From Mucilaginibacter tundrae (lineage in GTDB: Bacteria > Bacteroidota > Bacteroidia > Sphingobacteriales > Sphingobacteriaceae), in contig NZ_JACCBZ010000012.1 in assembly GCF_013408825.1 (NCBI RefSeq), positions 1 through 64,000 on the forward strand: 64,000 bases of DNA. The letters are read 5' to 3'. Below the pieces are notes generated by a model. The model did not search any database, was not told the origin of the DNA, and saw only the letters and a program-made list of their open reading frames with translations. Below are positions 54,665 through 64,000 of the stretch, one piece after another. Numbering within the stretch: the first letter of the stretch is position 1; each line of letters opens with the position of its first letter. The position numbers were made by a program, and so were the translations under genes.

Positions 54665-55468
54665 TTAAGCTGTTACTGTGGTTTCCGCGGCCTGGCTTGC
54701 AATTAAACCATTCTTTTGTACAATTTCGCGGGCCAAATTCAAATAATTTATAGCGCCTTTACAAGTTGCATCGTGCATTATTACCGACACGCCAAAACTT
54801 GGCGCCTCACTTAAACGTGTATTACGTTGTATAATGGTATCAAAAACCATATCCTCAAAATGATTGCGGACCTCTTCAACCACCTGGTTACTCAAGCGAA
54901 GGCGCACATCATACATCGTTAATAAAATACCTTCAATTTTCAACTCGGTATTTAAACGGGTTTGAACAATTTTTATCGTATTTAACAATTTACCCAAACC
55001 TTCTAATGCAAAGTATTCGCATTGCACCGGTATTATCACTGAATCGGCAGCAGTCAAAGCGTTTATAGTGATTAAACCTAAAGACGGAGAACAATCAATA
55101 ATGATAAAATCATATTCATGGCGCAAGCCGTTAAGCACATGCTTCATTTTAAACTCGCGGTTCTCCAAATTGATCATCTCTATCTCGGCACCTACCAGGT
55201 CAATATGGGCAGGTAATAAGTCAAGATTTGGGGTATCTGTTTTTTGGATAGCATCATGCGGATCAATATCATTAATGATACACTCATAAATGCTGTTTTT
55301 TATATTGCGCGGATCAAAGCCTATACCAGATGTAGAGTTGGCCTGCGGATCAGCGTCAACAAGTAATGTTCTGTATTCTAATACGGCTAAACTTGCGGCC
55401 AGGTTTATGGATGATGTAGTTTTTCCTACGCCGCCCTTTTGGTTGGCTAAAGCAATAATTTTACACAT
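54665..55468 (-). CDS. parA: Chromosome-partitioning ATPase ParA
   Basis: The 267-aa protein has a deviant Walker A motif (NQKGGVGKTTSSINLAA, residues 8-24), DADPQANST near 39, and Walker B DFIIIDCSPSLG near 120. It is a Soj-type protein without an N-terminal HTH. It precedes parB by 3 nt in one operon. The 230-nt gap to the divergent oxidoreductase gene should contain the promoter; I found no consensus -33/-7 pair there. Confidence 0.95.
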   Translation of the reverse strand: MCKIIALANQKGGVGKTTSSINLAASLAVLEYRTLLVDADPQANSTSGIGFDPRNIKNSIYECIINDIDPHDAIQKTDTPNLDLLPAHIDLVGAEIEMINLENREFKMKHVLNGLRHEYDFIIIDCSPSLGLITINALTAADSVIIPVQCEYFALEGLGKLLNTIKIVQTRLNTELKIEGILLTMYDVRLRLSNQVVEEVRNHFEDMVFDTIIQRNTRLSEAPSFGVSVIMHDATCKGAINYLNLAREIVQKNGLIASQAAETTVTA

Positions 55469-55698
55469 TGTATATTAAAATTTATTTTGTGGTTTATACA
55501 AAAACGAAAAACAGAAACATAAATTTCTACCTTCGTAAAGTTAAACGGTGCTAATATACAAAGTTAATAATTGCCCGCATTTGTATGATGCTGGTTAGGG
55601 CGTTTAAGCCATATTTTTACTCACATTTTTGGCCCACTTACACACAATTTTAAGTATAAAAAGTTCAAAAATCGCTTAATAGCATCGCAAATAAAAAG

Positions 55699-56220
55699 AT
55701 GATCACCATAATTTCATCAACCAACAGGCCGGGCAGCAATACCTTTAAGGTAGCTAAGTACTACCAGCAAATACTATTGCAAAAAGGCCAGAAAGCTAAT
55801 ATATTATCACTAACCGAGTTGCCGGACACGTTTATAGCCACCGATCTGTACGGAAAAAGAAGCGAAGCTTTTAAAATGATATTAGATGTGTTCAACCAGT
55901 CGGATAAATTTCTGTTTGTTATTCCTGAATATAACGGCAGCTACCCCGGAGTATTAAAAGTGTTTGTTGATGCCTGCGATTTTCCTGAAAGCTTTTATGA
56001 GAAAAAGGCAGCCTTAGTTGGTATATCATCTGGAAAATACGGCAACATACGTGGCATTGACCACTTTACCGGTGTTTGCCATTATTTCAACTTACACATA
56101 TTGCCCTTAAAACTCCACATAGCCAATATAAAATCAGAACTGGACGAAAACGCCAGCCTTTTTAAAGAAGACACCGTTAAGTTTGTAAACGAACAGATTG
56201 ATAAGTTTATCAGCTTTTAA
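55699..56220 (+). CDS. NADPH-dependent FMN reductase family protein
   Basis: The 173-aa flavodoxin-like protein has the phosphate loop ISSTNRPGSNTFKVAKY at residues 5-21 and the flavin contact PEYNGSYPGVLKVFVD near 76-91, as in NADPH:FMN/quinone reductases. The physiological substrate is unknown. Its stop codon abuts that of the convergent VIT1 gene, forming TTAATTAA with no room for a separate terminator. Confidence 0.88.
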   Translation: MITIISSTNRPGSNTFKVAKYYQQILLQKGQKANILSLTELPDTFIATDLYGKRSEAFKMILDVFNQSDKFLFVIPEYNGSYPGVLKVFVDACDFPESFYEKKAALVGISSGKYGNIRGIDHFTGVCHYFNLHILPLKLHIANIKSELDENASLFKEDTVKFVNEQIDKFISF

Positions 56221-56931
56221 TTAAAACCCGCCATTAATTAATTTAGCCATAATAAATGCCGCTGCTGCTGCAAGCGCACCTATAAATAGCACCTTTATAG
56301 CACCGCTAACAGCAGGCTGACCGGTAACTTTGCTTTTAAAATATCCGAAAACAAACAGGCATATCATTGTTACCCCACATGAGTAATATAAAGCCATTTG
56401 CGAACTGGCTGTAAAAAAATAAGGTGAAAGAGGAATGATACCCCCAACCACATATGATGCGCCGATTGTTATGGCGCTTTGTGTTGCCCGGTTGGCTAGC
56501 GGCTCTTCAAGCCCTAACTCATAACGCATCATAAAATCAACCCACTTATGTTTGTCCTTAGCCATTTCATCGGCTACTTGTTGTTGCAATGCTACCGATA
56601 ATCCGAAGTCAGCGAAAACTTCCATCACTTCCTTTTTTTCTTCCTCAGGGACACGCTCAACCTCATCATACTCACGTTTTAATTCAGCGGCATAATGATC
56701 GGCTTCTGTACGGCCAGCCAAAAACCCCCCAAGTCCCATCGCGATTGAGCCGGCAACAATTTCAGCTATACCTGCTGTTACTACAATGTGCGATGAATTT
56801 ACCGCACCGCTTAAGCCAGCAGCCAAAGCGAACGGAACCGTTAACCCGTCAGACATGCCGATAACAATATCGCGGATAGTATCGGAGCTTTTTAAATGTT
56901 GTTCATGATGCATCTTTAAAATTACTGCCAA
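56221..56931 (-). CDS. VIT1/CCC1-family iron/manganese transporter
   Basis: The 236-aa protein has the family opening IVIGMSDGLTVPFALAAGL near residues 22-40 and AEIVAGSIAMGLGGFLAGR near 55-73. A charged cytoplasmic segment with metal-binding Glu residues follows (REYDEVERVPEEEKKEV, about 85-101), then three further helices. It likely moves Fe2+ or Mn2+ out of the cytoplasm. A start at the internal ATG five codons later is also possible. Confidence 0.92.
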   Translation of the reverse strand: MAVILKMHHEQHLKSSDTIRDIVIGMSDGLTVPFALAAGLSGAVNSSHIVVTAGIAEIVAGSIAMGLGGFLAGRTEADHYAAELKREYDEVERVPEEEKKEVMEVFADFGLSVALQQQVADEMAKDKHKWVDFMMRYELGLEEPLANRATQSAITIGASYVVGGIIPLSPYFFTASSQMALYYSCGVTMICLFVFGYFKSKVTGQPAVSGAIKVLFIGALAAAAAFIMAKLINGGF

Positions 56932-57019
56932 TTAACGGATCATTTTGTATTTATATGCAGTTTATTATTAGTCTGAATTAATTGATTTGATATATTTACG
57001 GCTGATTAAACCTTATTGA

Positions 57020-58291
57020 ATGAAATATTTATACCTTTTTATTACGCTAATTTTTGTTACCCCATTATTTTCCTCTGCTCAAAGCAATTACAAATCCGGA
57101 TACCTAATAACCTTAAAAGGTGACACCGTAAACGGATTTATTAATTATAAAGACTGGGACAAAAATCCGAAAGTAATAGACTTTAAAAGCAATCTTGAAG
57201 ATAATAAGACAGAATACTCTGTTAGAAATATTGTTGCTTTTACCATCAATGGGTATGAAAAGTATAAACGTTTTAATTTATGGATAAGCCAGGACTACGT
57301 AGATCATGAAAAATTAGTTCAATGGCTTGACACCACAGTAAAATTTGACACAGTTTTTCTAAGAACTGTAACTACGGGAAAAAACTTAACCCTATATGCT
57401 TATAAAGATAAAATTAAGCCTCGTTTTTTTATTAGTGACATGGGAAGCGAGCCCGTAGAATTGGGTCATCACATTTATCTTGATACAACATATGCCACCG
57501 TTGTACACATAAAGGACACTTACAAAATCCAGCTTCAAAAACTAACCGCTACATATAAACCAGGCGATCAAAAATTAATAGATCATATTCAATTAGGTTC
57601 GTATAATGAAGATGATCTATCAGACATTGTATATAGAATAAACGGTTCCCCTGATGTTCAAAAAGCCGCATTAACCCGAAATGCTCCGCGTTTTTTTGCA
57701 GGTATTGGTATTAACAGTTTCTCCAGTTCATTTAAAGTTGGTAGTGATGCAACAGCGACTACAACCGCTACTTCTACATTTGCTCCAGGGCTGGATCTAG
57801 GCATAGATGTTTACACTAATAAAAATGTTGGCAGATGGATTTTAAGGCTTGACGTATCTGCTATACCTAATAGCGTGAATATTAGTTATAAAACAACCCA
57901 AGGTACCGCCAGTACCACTGATTATGTTCTTAAATTCAAACAATTTACGCCGGCGTTTACCCCACAGCTTATTTATAACTTGTATAATTCTGATACTTTT
58001 AAGCTATATCTTGATGCTGGTGTTGGTGTGAATGTTAACCTTTACAGCTCAAAACATTACACAGGCACAGTTACCTATACCGTTAGTGGCACAAGCGGTT
58101 CTGGAAATTTACAAATGCCCAACCTACAATTTTTGACATTTGATGTGCCTGTAAAAATTGGTGTAGTTATTAATAAAAATATAGATATATATGTAGGGCT
58201 TAATCCTAAAATGAGGCTGGATGATGATTCCGATTATCAGGTAAATCAAACATCGATCACCGCAGGTATGCATTACTTTTTTGGCAGATAG
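57020..58291 (+). CDS. Secreted protein with C-terminal outer-membrane beta-barrel
   Basis: The 423-aa protein has a signal peptide (MKYLYLFITLIFVTPLFSSAQ). A Bacteroidota-typical N-terminal domain follows (SGYLITLKGDTVNGFINYKDW). From about residue 225 there are amphipathic strands ending in HYFFG, typical of an outer-membrane barrel. A low-complexity Thr-Ala stretch lies near residue 250. Function unknown. Confidence 0.85.
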   Translation: MKYLYLFITLIFVTPLFSSAQSNYKSGYLITLKGDTVNGFINYKDWDKNPKVIDFKSNLEDNKTEYSVRNIVAFTINGYEKYKRFNLWISQDYVDHEKLVQWLDTTVKFDTVFLRTVTTGKNLTLYAYKDKIKPRFFISDMGSEPVELGHHIYLDTTYATVVHIKDTYKIQLQKLTATYKPGDQKLIDHIQLGSYNEDDLSDIVYRINGSPDVQKAALTRNAPRFFAGIGINSFSSSFKVGSDATATTTATSTFAPGLDLGIDVYTNKNVGRWILRLDVSAIPNSVNISYKTTQGTASTTDYVLKFKQFTPAFTPQLIYNLYNSDTFKLYLDAGVGVNVNLYSSKHYTGTVTYTVSGTSGSGNLQMPNLQFLTFDVPVKIGVVINKNIDIYVGLNPKMRLDDDSDYQVNQTSITAGMHYFFGR

Positions 58292-58294
58292 CTG

Positions 58295-60262
58295 TTACCT
58301 CACAACCAACACCCACCCGGATATTTTAGGTGTGTTATTTTCTAGATCAAGAACATAGTAATATGTGCCAGCCGGTACCGGCTGGCCATTATACCTTCCA
58401 TCCCAGGGGTTGGCGTAGCCAACACTGCGAAATACTTGCTGCCCATATCTGTCAAACACCAACATCAGGCTTTCCGGGTAGGTGATCAGCGCATCAATGT
58501 CCCAATAATCATTCCGTCCATCGCCATTAGGCGAAAAAGCATTTGGAATGGTGATTTTTTTATAAACCTTAACAAAAACATTACTACTATCTGTACCGCA
58601 ATTAGTTGTTGAGGTAACATGTAGTGTGTACGTAATATCATTTACCGGGTTGGCAAATGGGTTAAGCACATTTGGATCACTTAACGCGGTAGTTGGTGTC
58701 CAGTAAAACAGGTTACCATATTTTTCACTCGCGGTGAGCTTTACTGTTTGGCCTTCAAAAATAACCTTGTTAGTACCGGCATCAGCAATAGCTTTTTTTA
58801 ATGTATTAACTGTTACTGTTTTGGTGGCAAAACAGCCGCTGGCATTACTTACTTTAACGGTATAAGTTGTAGTATCTGTTGGGAACGCAACCGGGTTTGA
58901 TATGGTTGAATCGGATAACGTTTTTCCCGGCGACCATAAATAAAACGCGCCGCCTGACGCGGTTAATCGGGTGCTATCACCGGTACAAATAGTGGTCGCG
59001 CCTCCTGCTGTTGCCACAGGCACGGGATTAACTGTAATTTGTGTAGATGCTGTTGATGAGCAATCATATTGGTTATAGGCAACCACGGTGTATTGCCCGG
59101 CATCAGCTGCGCTGATACCGTTTATAGTTATAGGGTTAGTAGTAGTGGCAGGTAAATTGGGGCCCGACCATTGGTAGCTTGAGCCCCCGCTAGCATTAAG
59201 CACTACTGTATCGCCTACACATTGCTGCATAAGTGGCTTCACACCCTGTATTATGGGATTGGGCGATACATTAATAGTTAACGGCTGTGAGTATACCCGG
59301 CAGCTTGATAACGTACTTGTACCATTAGTTACACCCAGGCGATATTGGTAAGTACCCGGTATAGCGTTAACAAACTGAACATTAAGTGTATTGTTTGTTT
59401 GCCCGGCAGTATCAACCCAACCCCCATTGGTATGGTAAGACTGCCATTGGTAGGTGGGTGCCGTATTACTACTATTATCAACCTGGGCCTGAAGCGTATA
59501 ATTGGCGCTTTGTCCCTGGCATAGCGATTGTGCTGGCGATCCCGTAGTTGATCCAAAACCCGCTTCAATAACAGGCCCACACGCCCTAAAGGTAATATCG
59601 TCCAAAATAAGGTCGTTGCCGTTACCACCGGGTGCATTATTGGTCATTTTAACAACTACCGATGTTGTGTTGTTGGGGGTGGTAAAAAACAGACTTCTTT
59701 GTACCCAGGTAGGATCTGTTGTCGGGGGAATAGTGCCGCTTGAATCTATAGCCAATACTTGCCCATCAGTTGTTTCAACAGAAAATGTGATGTTTGGTTC
59801 GCTAACACCAGATCCGCTAGCTTGCAGTGTTATCAGATTTAATATATAGGCCGAGAACTGATAAGTAGTGCCGGGACAAAGCGTTGGCGCGCTTTCAGTA
59901 AAAAACACATTGGGGGTTACTGATGCGTTTACAATCATCATATATCCATTAGGATTACCGGTATGATCTGACGTTACGTTATGCCATGTATCCGGGTGGC
60001 AATTGCCACTCCCCGTTAAACTAGTGGCAATAGTATATTCACCATCATTAGGGCAATTGCTGTTGGTATATGTTAAATTGGTAACCCCCGTCGCAAGTGG
60101 AGGGCCGGGGTTTGAACCCGAACCAAAATCCTGATTAATAACCGGGTCGCCCAAACTACCATTACATGTAGCTTGTGGCCCTGTTGGTGTTTGAGCCTTA
60201 CACGTTAAGGATACCGCTATAATTATGGGTAAAATGAAAATAAAAATAGCTACTCTAATCAA
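58295..60262 (-). CDS. Large secreted protein with Ig-like repeats and T9SS type B sorting domain
   Basis: The reading frame extends to an ATG at 60436, but a good promoter lies inside that extension (60292-60319). Starting at the TTG at 60262 gives a clean signal peptide (LIRVAIFIFILPIIIAVSL...CKAQ). The ~655-aa protein has an N-terminal carbohydrate-binding-like jelly-roll domain (TTYQFSAYILNL region), about three Ig/PKD-like repeats (QYTVVAYNQYDC, TYTVKVSNASGCF, TYTLHVTSTTNCG), and a C-terminal type B sorting domain (FSPNGDGRNDYWDI ... PAGTYYYVLDL). It is exported by the type IX system and anchored or released at the surface. Confidence 0.9.
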   Translation of the reverse strand: MIRVAIFIFILPIIIAVSLTCKAQTPTGPQATCNGSLGDPVINQDFGSGSNPGPPLATGVTNLTYTNSNCPNDGEYTIATSLTGSGNCHPDTWHNVTSDHTGNPNGYMMIVNASVTPNVFFTESAPTLCPGTTYQFSAYILNLITLQASGSGVSEPNITFSVETTDGQVLAIDSSGTIPPTTDPTWVQRSLFFTTPNNTTSVVVKMTNNAPGGNGNDLILDDITFRACGPVIEAGFGSTTGSPAQSLCQGQSANYTLQAQVDNSSNTAPTYQWQSYHTNGGWVDTAGQTNNTLNVQFVNAIPGTYQYRLGVTNGTSTLSSCRVYSQPLTINVSPNPIIQGVKPLMQQCVGDTVVLNASGGSSYQWSGPNLPATTTNPITINGISAADAGQYTVVAYNQYDCSSTASTQITVNPVPVATAGGATTICTGDSTRLTASGGAFYLWSPGKTLSDSTISNPVAFPTDTTTYTVKVSNASGCFATKTVTVNTLKKAIADAGTNKVIFEGQTVKLTASEKYGNLFYWTPTTALSDPNVLNPFANPVNDITYTLHVTSTTNCGTDSSNVFVKVYKKITIPNAFSPNGDGRNDYWDIDALITYPESLMLVFDRYGQQVFRSVGYANPWDGRYNGQPVPAGTYYYVLDLENNTPKISGWVLVVR

Positions 60263-60291
60263 AGTTTTATTCCGGTTAAACAATTGGCTTC

Positions 60292-60319
60292 CAAAAGTAA
60301 AATTTTTAGCGGATGCAAA
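60292..60319 (-). promoter_or_regulatory. Promoter of the T9SS-B protein gene
   Basis: On the minus strand TTTG (60316-60319) and TACTTTTG (60292-60299) are separated by 16 nt, close to the Bacteroidota -33/-7 consensus. Transcription would start near 60285, about 22 nt before the TTG at 60262, so the longer frame upstream is not translated. Confidence 0.6.
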
Positions 60320-60531
60320 GCATATTAAGTTGATAATAACGTGTTTATTACAAATCACAGCCAATAGTTTGTCGGAGTTAAGGAGTAGGGCATATTGGTT
60401 GCGGAATTTCGGAAATAGTACGTGGCAGGTGAACACTCAGTAATCAATTAGTTACTCTTGAGATTGGAATCGTACAAAGCCTGTAAAAAAAAGCGTAACA
60501 AATCGTAATTTTATAGCATCAATACCCGCCT

Positions 60532-62589
60532 GTGAAAAAAATCTACTTTAGCCTGTTTTTGCTTTTTGCATGTACATTATGCTTATCAGCGCAGCAAAAA
60601 GATTCTTTAAAAACAGATTCTTTGCGACGTTTAAACGATGTAATTGTTCGGGGCTATCTTTCCGATCAGCCTATTTTAAATGTCCCTGCATCAGTCAATG
60701 TATTAAGCACTCAACAATTAGCTGTAAAACCTGATAATTCATTGGTATCCGCGTTAAACACTATTCCAGGAGTTCGGATGGAGGAACGTTCACCGGGCAG
60801 TTACCGCCTGTCAATCCGGGGCAGTTTGCTACGCTCGCCATTTGGCATCCGTGATGTAAAGATCTATTATGATGAAATTCCTTTAACCGATGCCGGTGGT
60901 AATACCTATCTGAATGCGATTGATATGAACAGCATTCAACACATAGAAGTGCTGAAAGGCCCGGATGGTAGTTTATTTGGCGCAAATTCAGGCGGGGTGG
61001 TTTTAGTAAGCCCGGTTGCCCGGTATGCTGATAGTAATTTTGTTTCTGCCGAGGTTGATGGCGGTTCGTACTCACTTTTTCACGAAAGCATAGCCTATCA
61101 GGATCATCAAGCGAATAATCAACTAAACATCAACCAGGCTTACGAAACCTATGGTGGTTACAGGCAACAAAGCAGCATGTACCGCAATTATTTTCAGGCT
61201 GTTGATAAATGGACCTACGCCAAACATGATGATCTCAAAATATTAGGCTTTTACTCCGATTTAAATTACCAAACTCCGGGTGGTTTAACTTTAAGTCAGT
61301 TTGAGGCCGATCCGCAATCAGCTAGGCCACCAACTTCTACCGTGCCCGGCGCTGTTAAACAGCATAGTGGCATCATCCAAAAAATGCTTTTTGGTGGCTT
61401 AGTAAACGAAGTAAATATCACTGACAATCTCAGGAACGTACTTTCTGTTTTTGGTACTTACGTAAACTTTACAAATCCATTCCTTACCGATTATGAGCAA
61501 CGATATGAGGAGACTTTAGGTTTCCGAACTTACTTCGAGTATACAGGATCGGAAAGTAAAAGCTATAGCTGGAAAGTTAACGCCGGGATAGAATGGCAGC
61601 AAACCAATTCCGACATTAACAACTACGGCAACAATTTAGGGGTAAGAGATACCGCACAAACGCTGGATAAAATTAATACCAACCAACATTTTATGTTTAC
61701 CAGATATTTGGCAGATATCAATCGTAAACTGCACATTGAAACCGCCCTGAGCCTGAATTTCTACGATTACAAATTCAGGAATGTATACCCGAATGACGAA
61801 ACGAATTTTACCAATAGGCCTTTTACGCCGGAGTTGATGCCCAGAATAGCTTTATCCTACCAACTCAGCAATGATTTTGCATGGCGAGCATCTGTTAGTC
61901 GGGGGTATTCAACACCTACCACCGCCGAAATTCGCCCAACCGACCATGCCATCAATACCGGATTGGATGCAGAGTATGGATGGAACTATGAAACAGGTTT
62001 TCGCTTGCGCAATAGTGATGAAACCATGTATGTGGATGCGTCGGTATTTTATTACAAGTTGAATGATGCGATAATCAGCCATGAAGATGCCAATGGCAAC
62101 GAATATTACACCAATTCCGGCGGCACTAACCAACCGGGGTTCGAGCTGTCTTTTACCGATTGGGTCATCCGTCAAAATACAAATCTATTTGTTAGGGGTT
62201 TGCAATTTAACGAATCTGCTACGATTGATAAATTCACTTTCAGCACTACCCACAACCAGCTTACCGGGGTGCCGGAACAGGTTTATATAACCAGTTTGCG
62301 GTTAAACTTACCGCAACAAGTTTTTATTTATGCAGAGCATAATTACACCGCCAAAATCCCACTGAATGATGCGAATACTGCTTTTGCCCCGCACTATAAT
62401 TTGCTGGCGGCCAAAGTGGGCTGGGCGCATCAATTATCCCGCAAATCAAACTTCGAGATTTATGCCGGTGCTGATAATATCCTGAATGAAAAATACAGCT
62501 TAGGTGATGACCTTAACGCGGTAGGCAACCGTTATTATAACGCCGCAGCCTTGCGGAATTATTATGTAGGGTTGAAGGTGACGATCTAA
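60532..62589 (+). CDS. TonB-dependent outer-membrane receptor
   Basis: The start is GTG. The 685-aa protein has a signal peptide (KKIYFSLFLLFACTLCLSAQ), a plug domain (about residues 45-165: NVPASVNVLSTQQL, IPGVRMEERSPGSYRLSIRG, IEVLKGPDGSLFGANSGGVV), and a C-terminal barrel of about 22 strands ending NYYVGLKVTI. No CarboxypepD_reg-like extension and no SusD partner is present, so it looks more like a siderophore or metal-complex receptor than a SusC. It has no adjacent transport genes. Confidence 0.93.
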   Translation: MKKIYFSLFLLFACTLCLSAQQKDSLKTDSLRRLNDVIVRGYLSDQPILNVPASVNVLSTQQLAVKPDNSLVSALNTIPGVRMEERSPGSYRLSIRGSLLRSPFGIRDVKIYYDEIPLTDAGGNTYLNAIDMNSIQHIEVLKGPDGSLFGANSGGVVLVSPVARYADSNFVSAEVDGGSYSLFHESIAYQDHQANNQLNINQAYETYGGYRQQSSMYRNYFQAVDKWTYAKHDDLKILGFYSDLNYQTPGGLTLSQFEADPQSARPPTSTVPGAVKQHSGIIQKMLFGGLVNEVNITDNLRNVLSVFGTYVNFTNPFLTDYEQRYEETLGFRTYFEYTGSESKSYSWKVNAGIEWQQTNSDINNYGNNLGVRDTAQTLDKINTNQHFMFTRYLADINRKLHIETALSLNFYDYKFRNVYPNDETNFTNRPFTPELMPRIALSYQLSNDFAWRASVSRGYSTPTTAEIRPTDHAINTGLDAEYGWNYETGFRLRNSDETMYVDASVFYYKLNDAIISHEDANGNEYYTNSGGTNQPGFELSFTDWVIRQNTNLFVRGLQFNESATIDKFTFSTTHNQLTGVPEQVYITSLRLNLPQQVFIYAEHNYTAKIPLNDANTAFAPHYNLLAAKVGWAHQLSRKSNFEIYAGADNILNEKYSLGDDLNAVGNRYYNAAALRNYYVGLKVTI

Positions 62590-62607
62590 AATGAGCTTTA
62601 CATGGAC

Positions 62608-62649
62608 AAGCAATAAGCATAGCTCACGAAAAAGCTATGCTTATTGCTT
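62608..62649. terminator. Two-way hairpin between convergent genes
   Basis: Perfect 17-bp arms AAGCAATAAGCATAGCT / AGCTATGCTTATTGCTT with an 8-nt loop lie between the receptor stop and the GH20 stop. The following T-run is short, but position and length support a bidirectional terminator. Confidence 0.75.
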
Positions 62650-62653
62650 TATT

Positions 62654-64000
62654 CTAGTTTGATAGAAGTACCTCTGAAACGTTGCTTCCGCGGCCTTTAG
62701 TATCAAACGCACGGAACTTCACACCATTTGGTGGTAACGTAACAGCATCGTTATAAATTTTGCTTTTTGCATCCGGATCCTTACCGTTTGTTGTATATCG
62801 GATTATAAAACCGGGGAATTGCATATTAACCAAATACCTACCATCCTGCAAAACAACACCTGGCTTTGGTATGCGGTAGCCATAGCCACCATTTAAATAA
62901 GTTAACCTGGGTAGTTCGCTCTTACCCAATATATTCACAAAATTAGACCAAGCCTGTTGATACATGGCTTCGCTCTTGGCGGTGTCCGGCTCGGTCGCCC
63001 ATTGCGGGTTTTGCGCCCATGCACGTTCTGCAAGGCCTAATATCGATGGAAATATCATATATTCCATACGCTCGGGAGTTTTGATGTTTTCGCCCCATAA
63101 ACACCCCTGTAATCCTGCTATATTAGTTTTACCATAGTCAGTAAGGCGTTGTTTACCTATGAAGATACTTTTGTTTATCGGCAGGCCATCCCTGTCAACC
63201 TTGGTGTTCTTAAAGTAATCGTATGGTATAAAAGAGAAAGGTTTATCAATATCAACAAAAGCACCCCAATAATAACCAGGCTCATCAAATGATTTGTAAT
63301 GTGCCATATCAAAATAAAGATTGGTTACTGATGATAGCACTACTTTATAACCTGCATTAGCCAATTTAAAAGCCAGATCTTCCTGTCCGCTGCCTATCGC
63401 GTTATTCCAAACCTCTGTTTGTAAATGGTATGGGGTAAAGTCGGGATTCGGCACGTAGTCGGGCTTGCCATCAACCAAAGTCTTGCGCAGGCCCATTTCT
63501 TCCCAACCGGCAAGTGTTAAACCGCGGGCTTTAAGTAACTGATTAATGTTGCCATAAAAATAATACCACAGGTCGCCTGTATTGGTTATTTCAGGATGTG
63601 CCGCTTTTAACACCAAATATGCCGGTGATCTTTCCCAAACATGTGGCGGCACTTCATCTCCCCCAAAGTGTATAGTATTTAATGGCGCACCGGCTTCTTT
63701 ATAAATTCCGATAAGGTCGTCAATAACCGTTGCAAAGAATGTATAGGTTGATGGTAGTGATACATCAATCACATTATCTGTCCAGTCCTGCACAGAACTA
63801 TAAACTGATTTATCATTCAGATCGCGCAGCAAATATTTAGAGGCTTCGGCTTGTTTGCCTTCTGCCATTAAACGATTGTACCGTGCATCCATTGCCTTTA
63901 CCGCCGAACGGGCGTGACCCGGTGTTTCAATCTCCGGCATCACCACAATGTGCCTTGCGGTGGCATATTTTAATATCTCGATATAATCGGCACGGGAATA
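62654..64000 (-). CDS. Beta-N-acetylhexosaminidase, GH20 (5' part outside window)
   Basis: The frame is open to the right edge (YSRADYIEILKYATARHIVVMPEI...), so at least 448 codons are present and the N terminus is missing. The GH20 catalytic pair is HFGGDEVPPHVWERSP near residue 110 of the visible part. VVMPEIETPGHARSA and GCLWGENIKTPERMEY are family signatures, followed by a C-terminal all-beta domain ending VSEVLLSN. It removes terminal GlcNAc/GalNAc from chitin- or glycoprotein-type glycans, probably in the periplasm or at the surface. Confidence 0.94.
   Translation of the reverse strand, partial: YSRADYIEILKYATARHIVVMPEIETPGHARSAVKAMDARYNRLMAEGKQAEASKYLLRDLNDKSVYSSVQDWTDNVIDVSLPSTYTFFATVIDDLIGIYKEAGAPLNTIHFGGDEVPPHVWERSPAYLVLKAAHPEITNTGDLWYYFYGNINQLLKARGLTLAGWEEMGLRKTLVDGKPDYVPNPDFTPYHLQTEVWNNAIGSGQEDLAFKLANAGYKVVLSSVTNLYFDMAHYKSFDEPGYYWGAFVDIDKPFSFIPYDYFKNTKVDRDGLPINKSIFIGKQRLTDYGKTNIAGLQGCLWGENIKTPERMEYMIFPSILGLAERAWAQNPQWATEPDTAKSEAMYQQAWSNFVNILGKSELPRLTYLNGGYGYRIPKPGVVLQDGRYLVNMQFPGFIIRYTTNGKDPDAKSKIYNDAVTLPPNGVKFRAFDTKGRGSNVSEVLLSN

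Noticed and set aside
55469..55698. Replication origin beside parA
   Set aside because: No cluster of TTATCCACA-type DnaA boxes or parS-like palindromes was seen in the gap; parAB position alone is not enough.

Overview
The window comes from a Bacteroidota chromosome, most likely a member of Sphingobacteriaceae of the Mucilaginibacter/Pedobacter kind. The evidence is a T9SS type B C-terminal sorting domain, a SusC-like TonB-dependent receptor, the gene order parA-parB-DUF5683-dapB-lepB, a DUF4407 protein, TAnnTTTG-type -7 promoter boxes, start codons without Shine-Dalgarno sequences, and Bacteroidota-style intergenic palindromes. The genus is inferred from general knowledge; no search was run.

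Positions 1-20208 (all minus strand) hold most of a hybrid NRPS/PKS biosynthetic cluster that runs off the left edge. In transcription order it encodes an asparagine synthetase, an A-T loading protein, a C-A-T protein, a KS-(vestigial AT)-KR-ACP-C protein, an Fe(II)/2-oxoglutarate dioxygenase, a SyrD/PvdE-like ABC exporter, a type II thioesterase, a GIN-domain (DUF2807) protein without an obvious signal peptide, an Sfp-type phosphopantetheinyl transferase, and an A-T-C-A... NRPS. Read in gene order the synthases are collinear: A1-T1 / C2-A2-T2 / KS-KR-ACP-C3 / A3-T3-C4-A4.... The A2 pocket reads as an asparagine code, which fits the asparagine synthetase and the HxE-type dioxygenase and points to an Asn or beta-hydroxy-Asn residue in the product.

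Positions 20209-28623 hold two candidate small RNAs with intrinsic terminators, a DUF5005-like gene broken by an in-frame TAG, a lipocalin, an HxlR regulator divergent from azoR with a 15-bp-arm palindrome between them, and a small-protein / membrane-protein / histidine-kinase / NarL-type regulator block with a 21-bp hairpin directly before one start codon. A PnuC transporter follows. Positions 28624-40416 are mostly housekeeping or envelope genes: acyl-CoA dehydrogenase, a thioredoxin-fold protein, PepT, rhomboid protease, dipeptide epimerase, prohibitin-like protein, rhodanese, DUF4407 and an amidase. Several repeat families separate them.

Positions 40654-45564 look like an acquired, AT-rich island. 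It has a wrecked VOC gene, a type II restriction-modification pair (a C5-cytosine methyltransferase with an integrase-like Arm domain at its N terminus, and an MvaI/BcnI-type endonuclease), a Mig-like T/G mismatch glycosylase that would repair the deamination product of the methylated base, and a repeat-rich spacer. Positions 45565-64000 are conserved core genes: an MBL hydrolase, a LolC/E permease, rbfA, an M23 domain protein, a TonB-like protein, two signal peptidases flanking a winged-helix membrane protein, dapB, DUF5683, parB, parA, an FMN reductase, a VIT1 transporter, a beta-barrel protein, a T9SS-B adhesin-like protein, a TonB-dependent receptor, and a GH20 hexosaminidase cut by the right edge.
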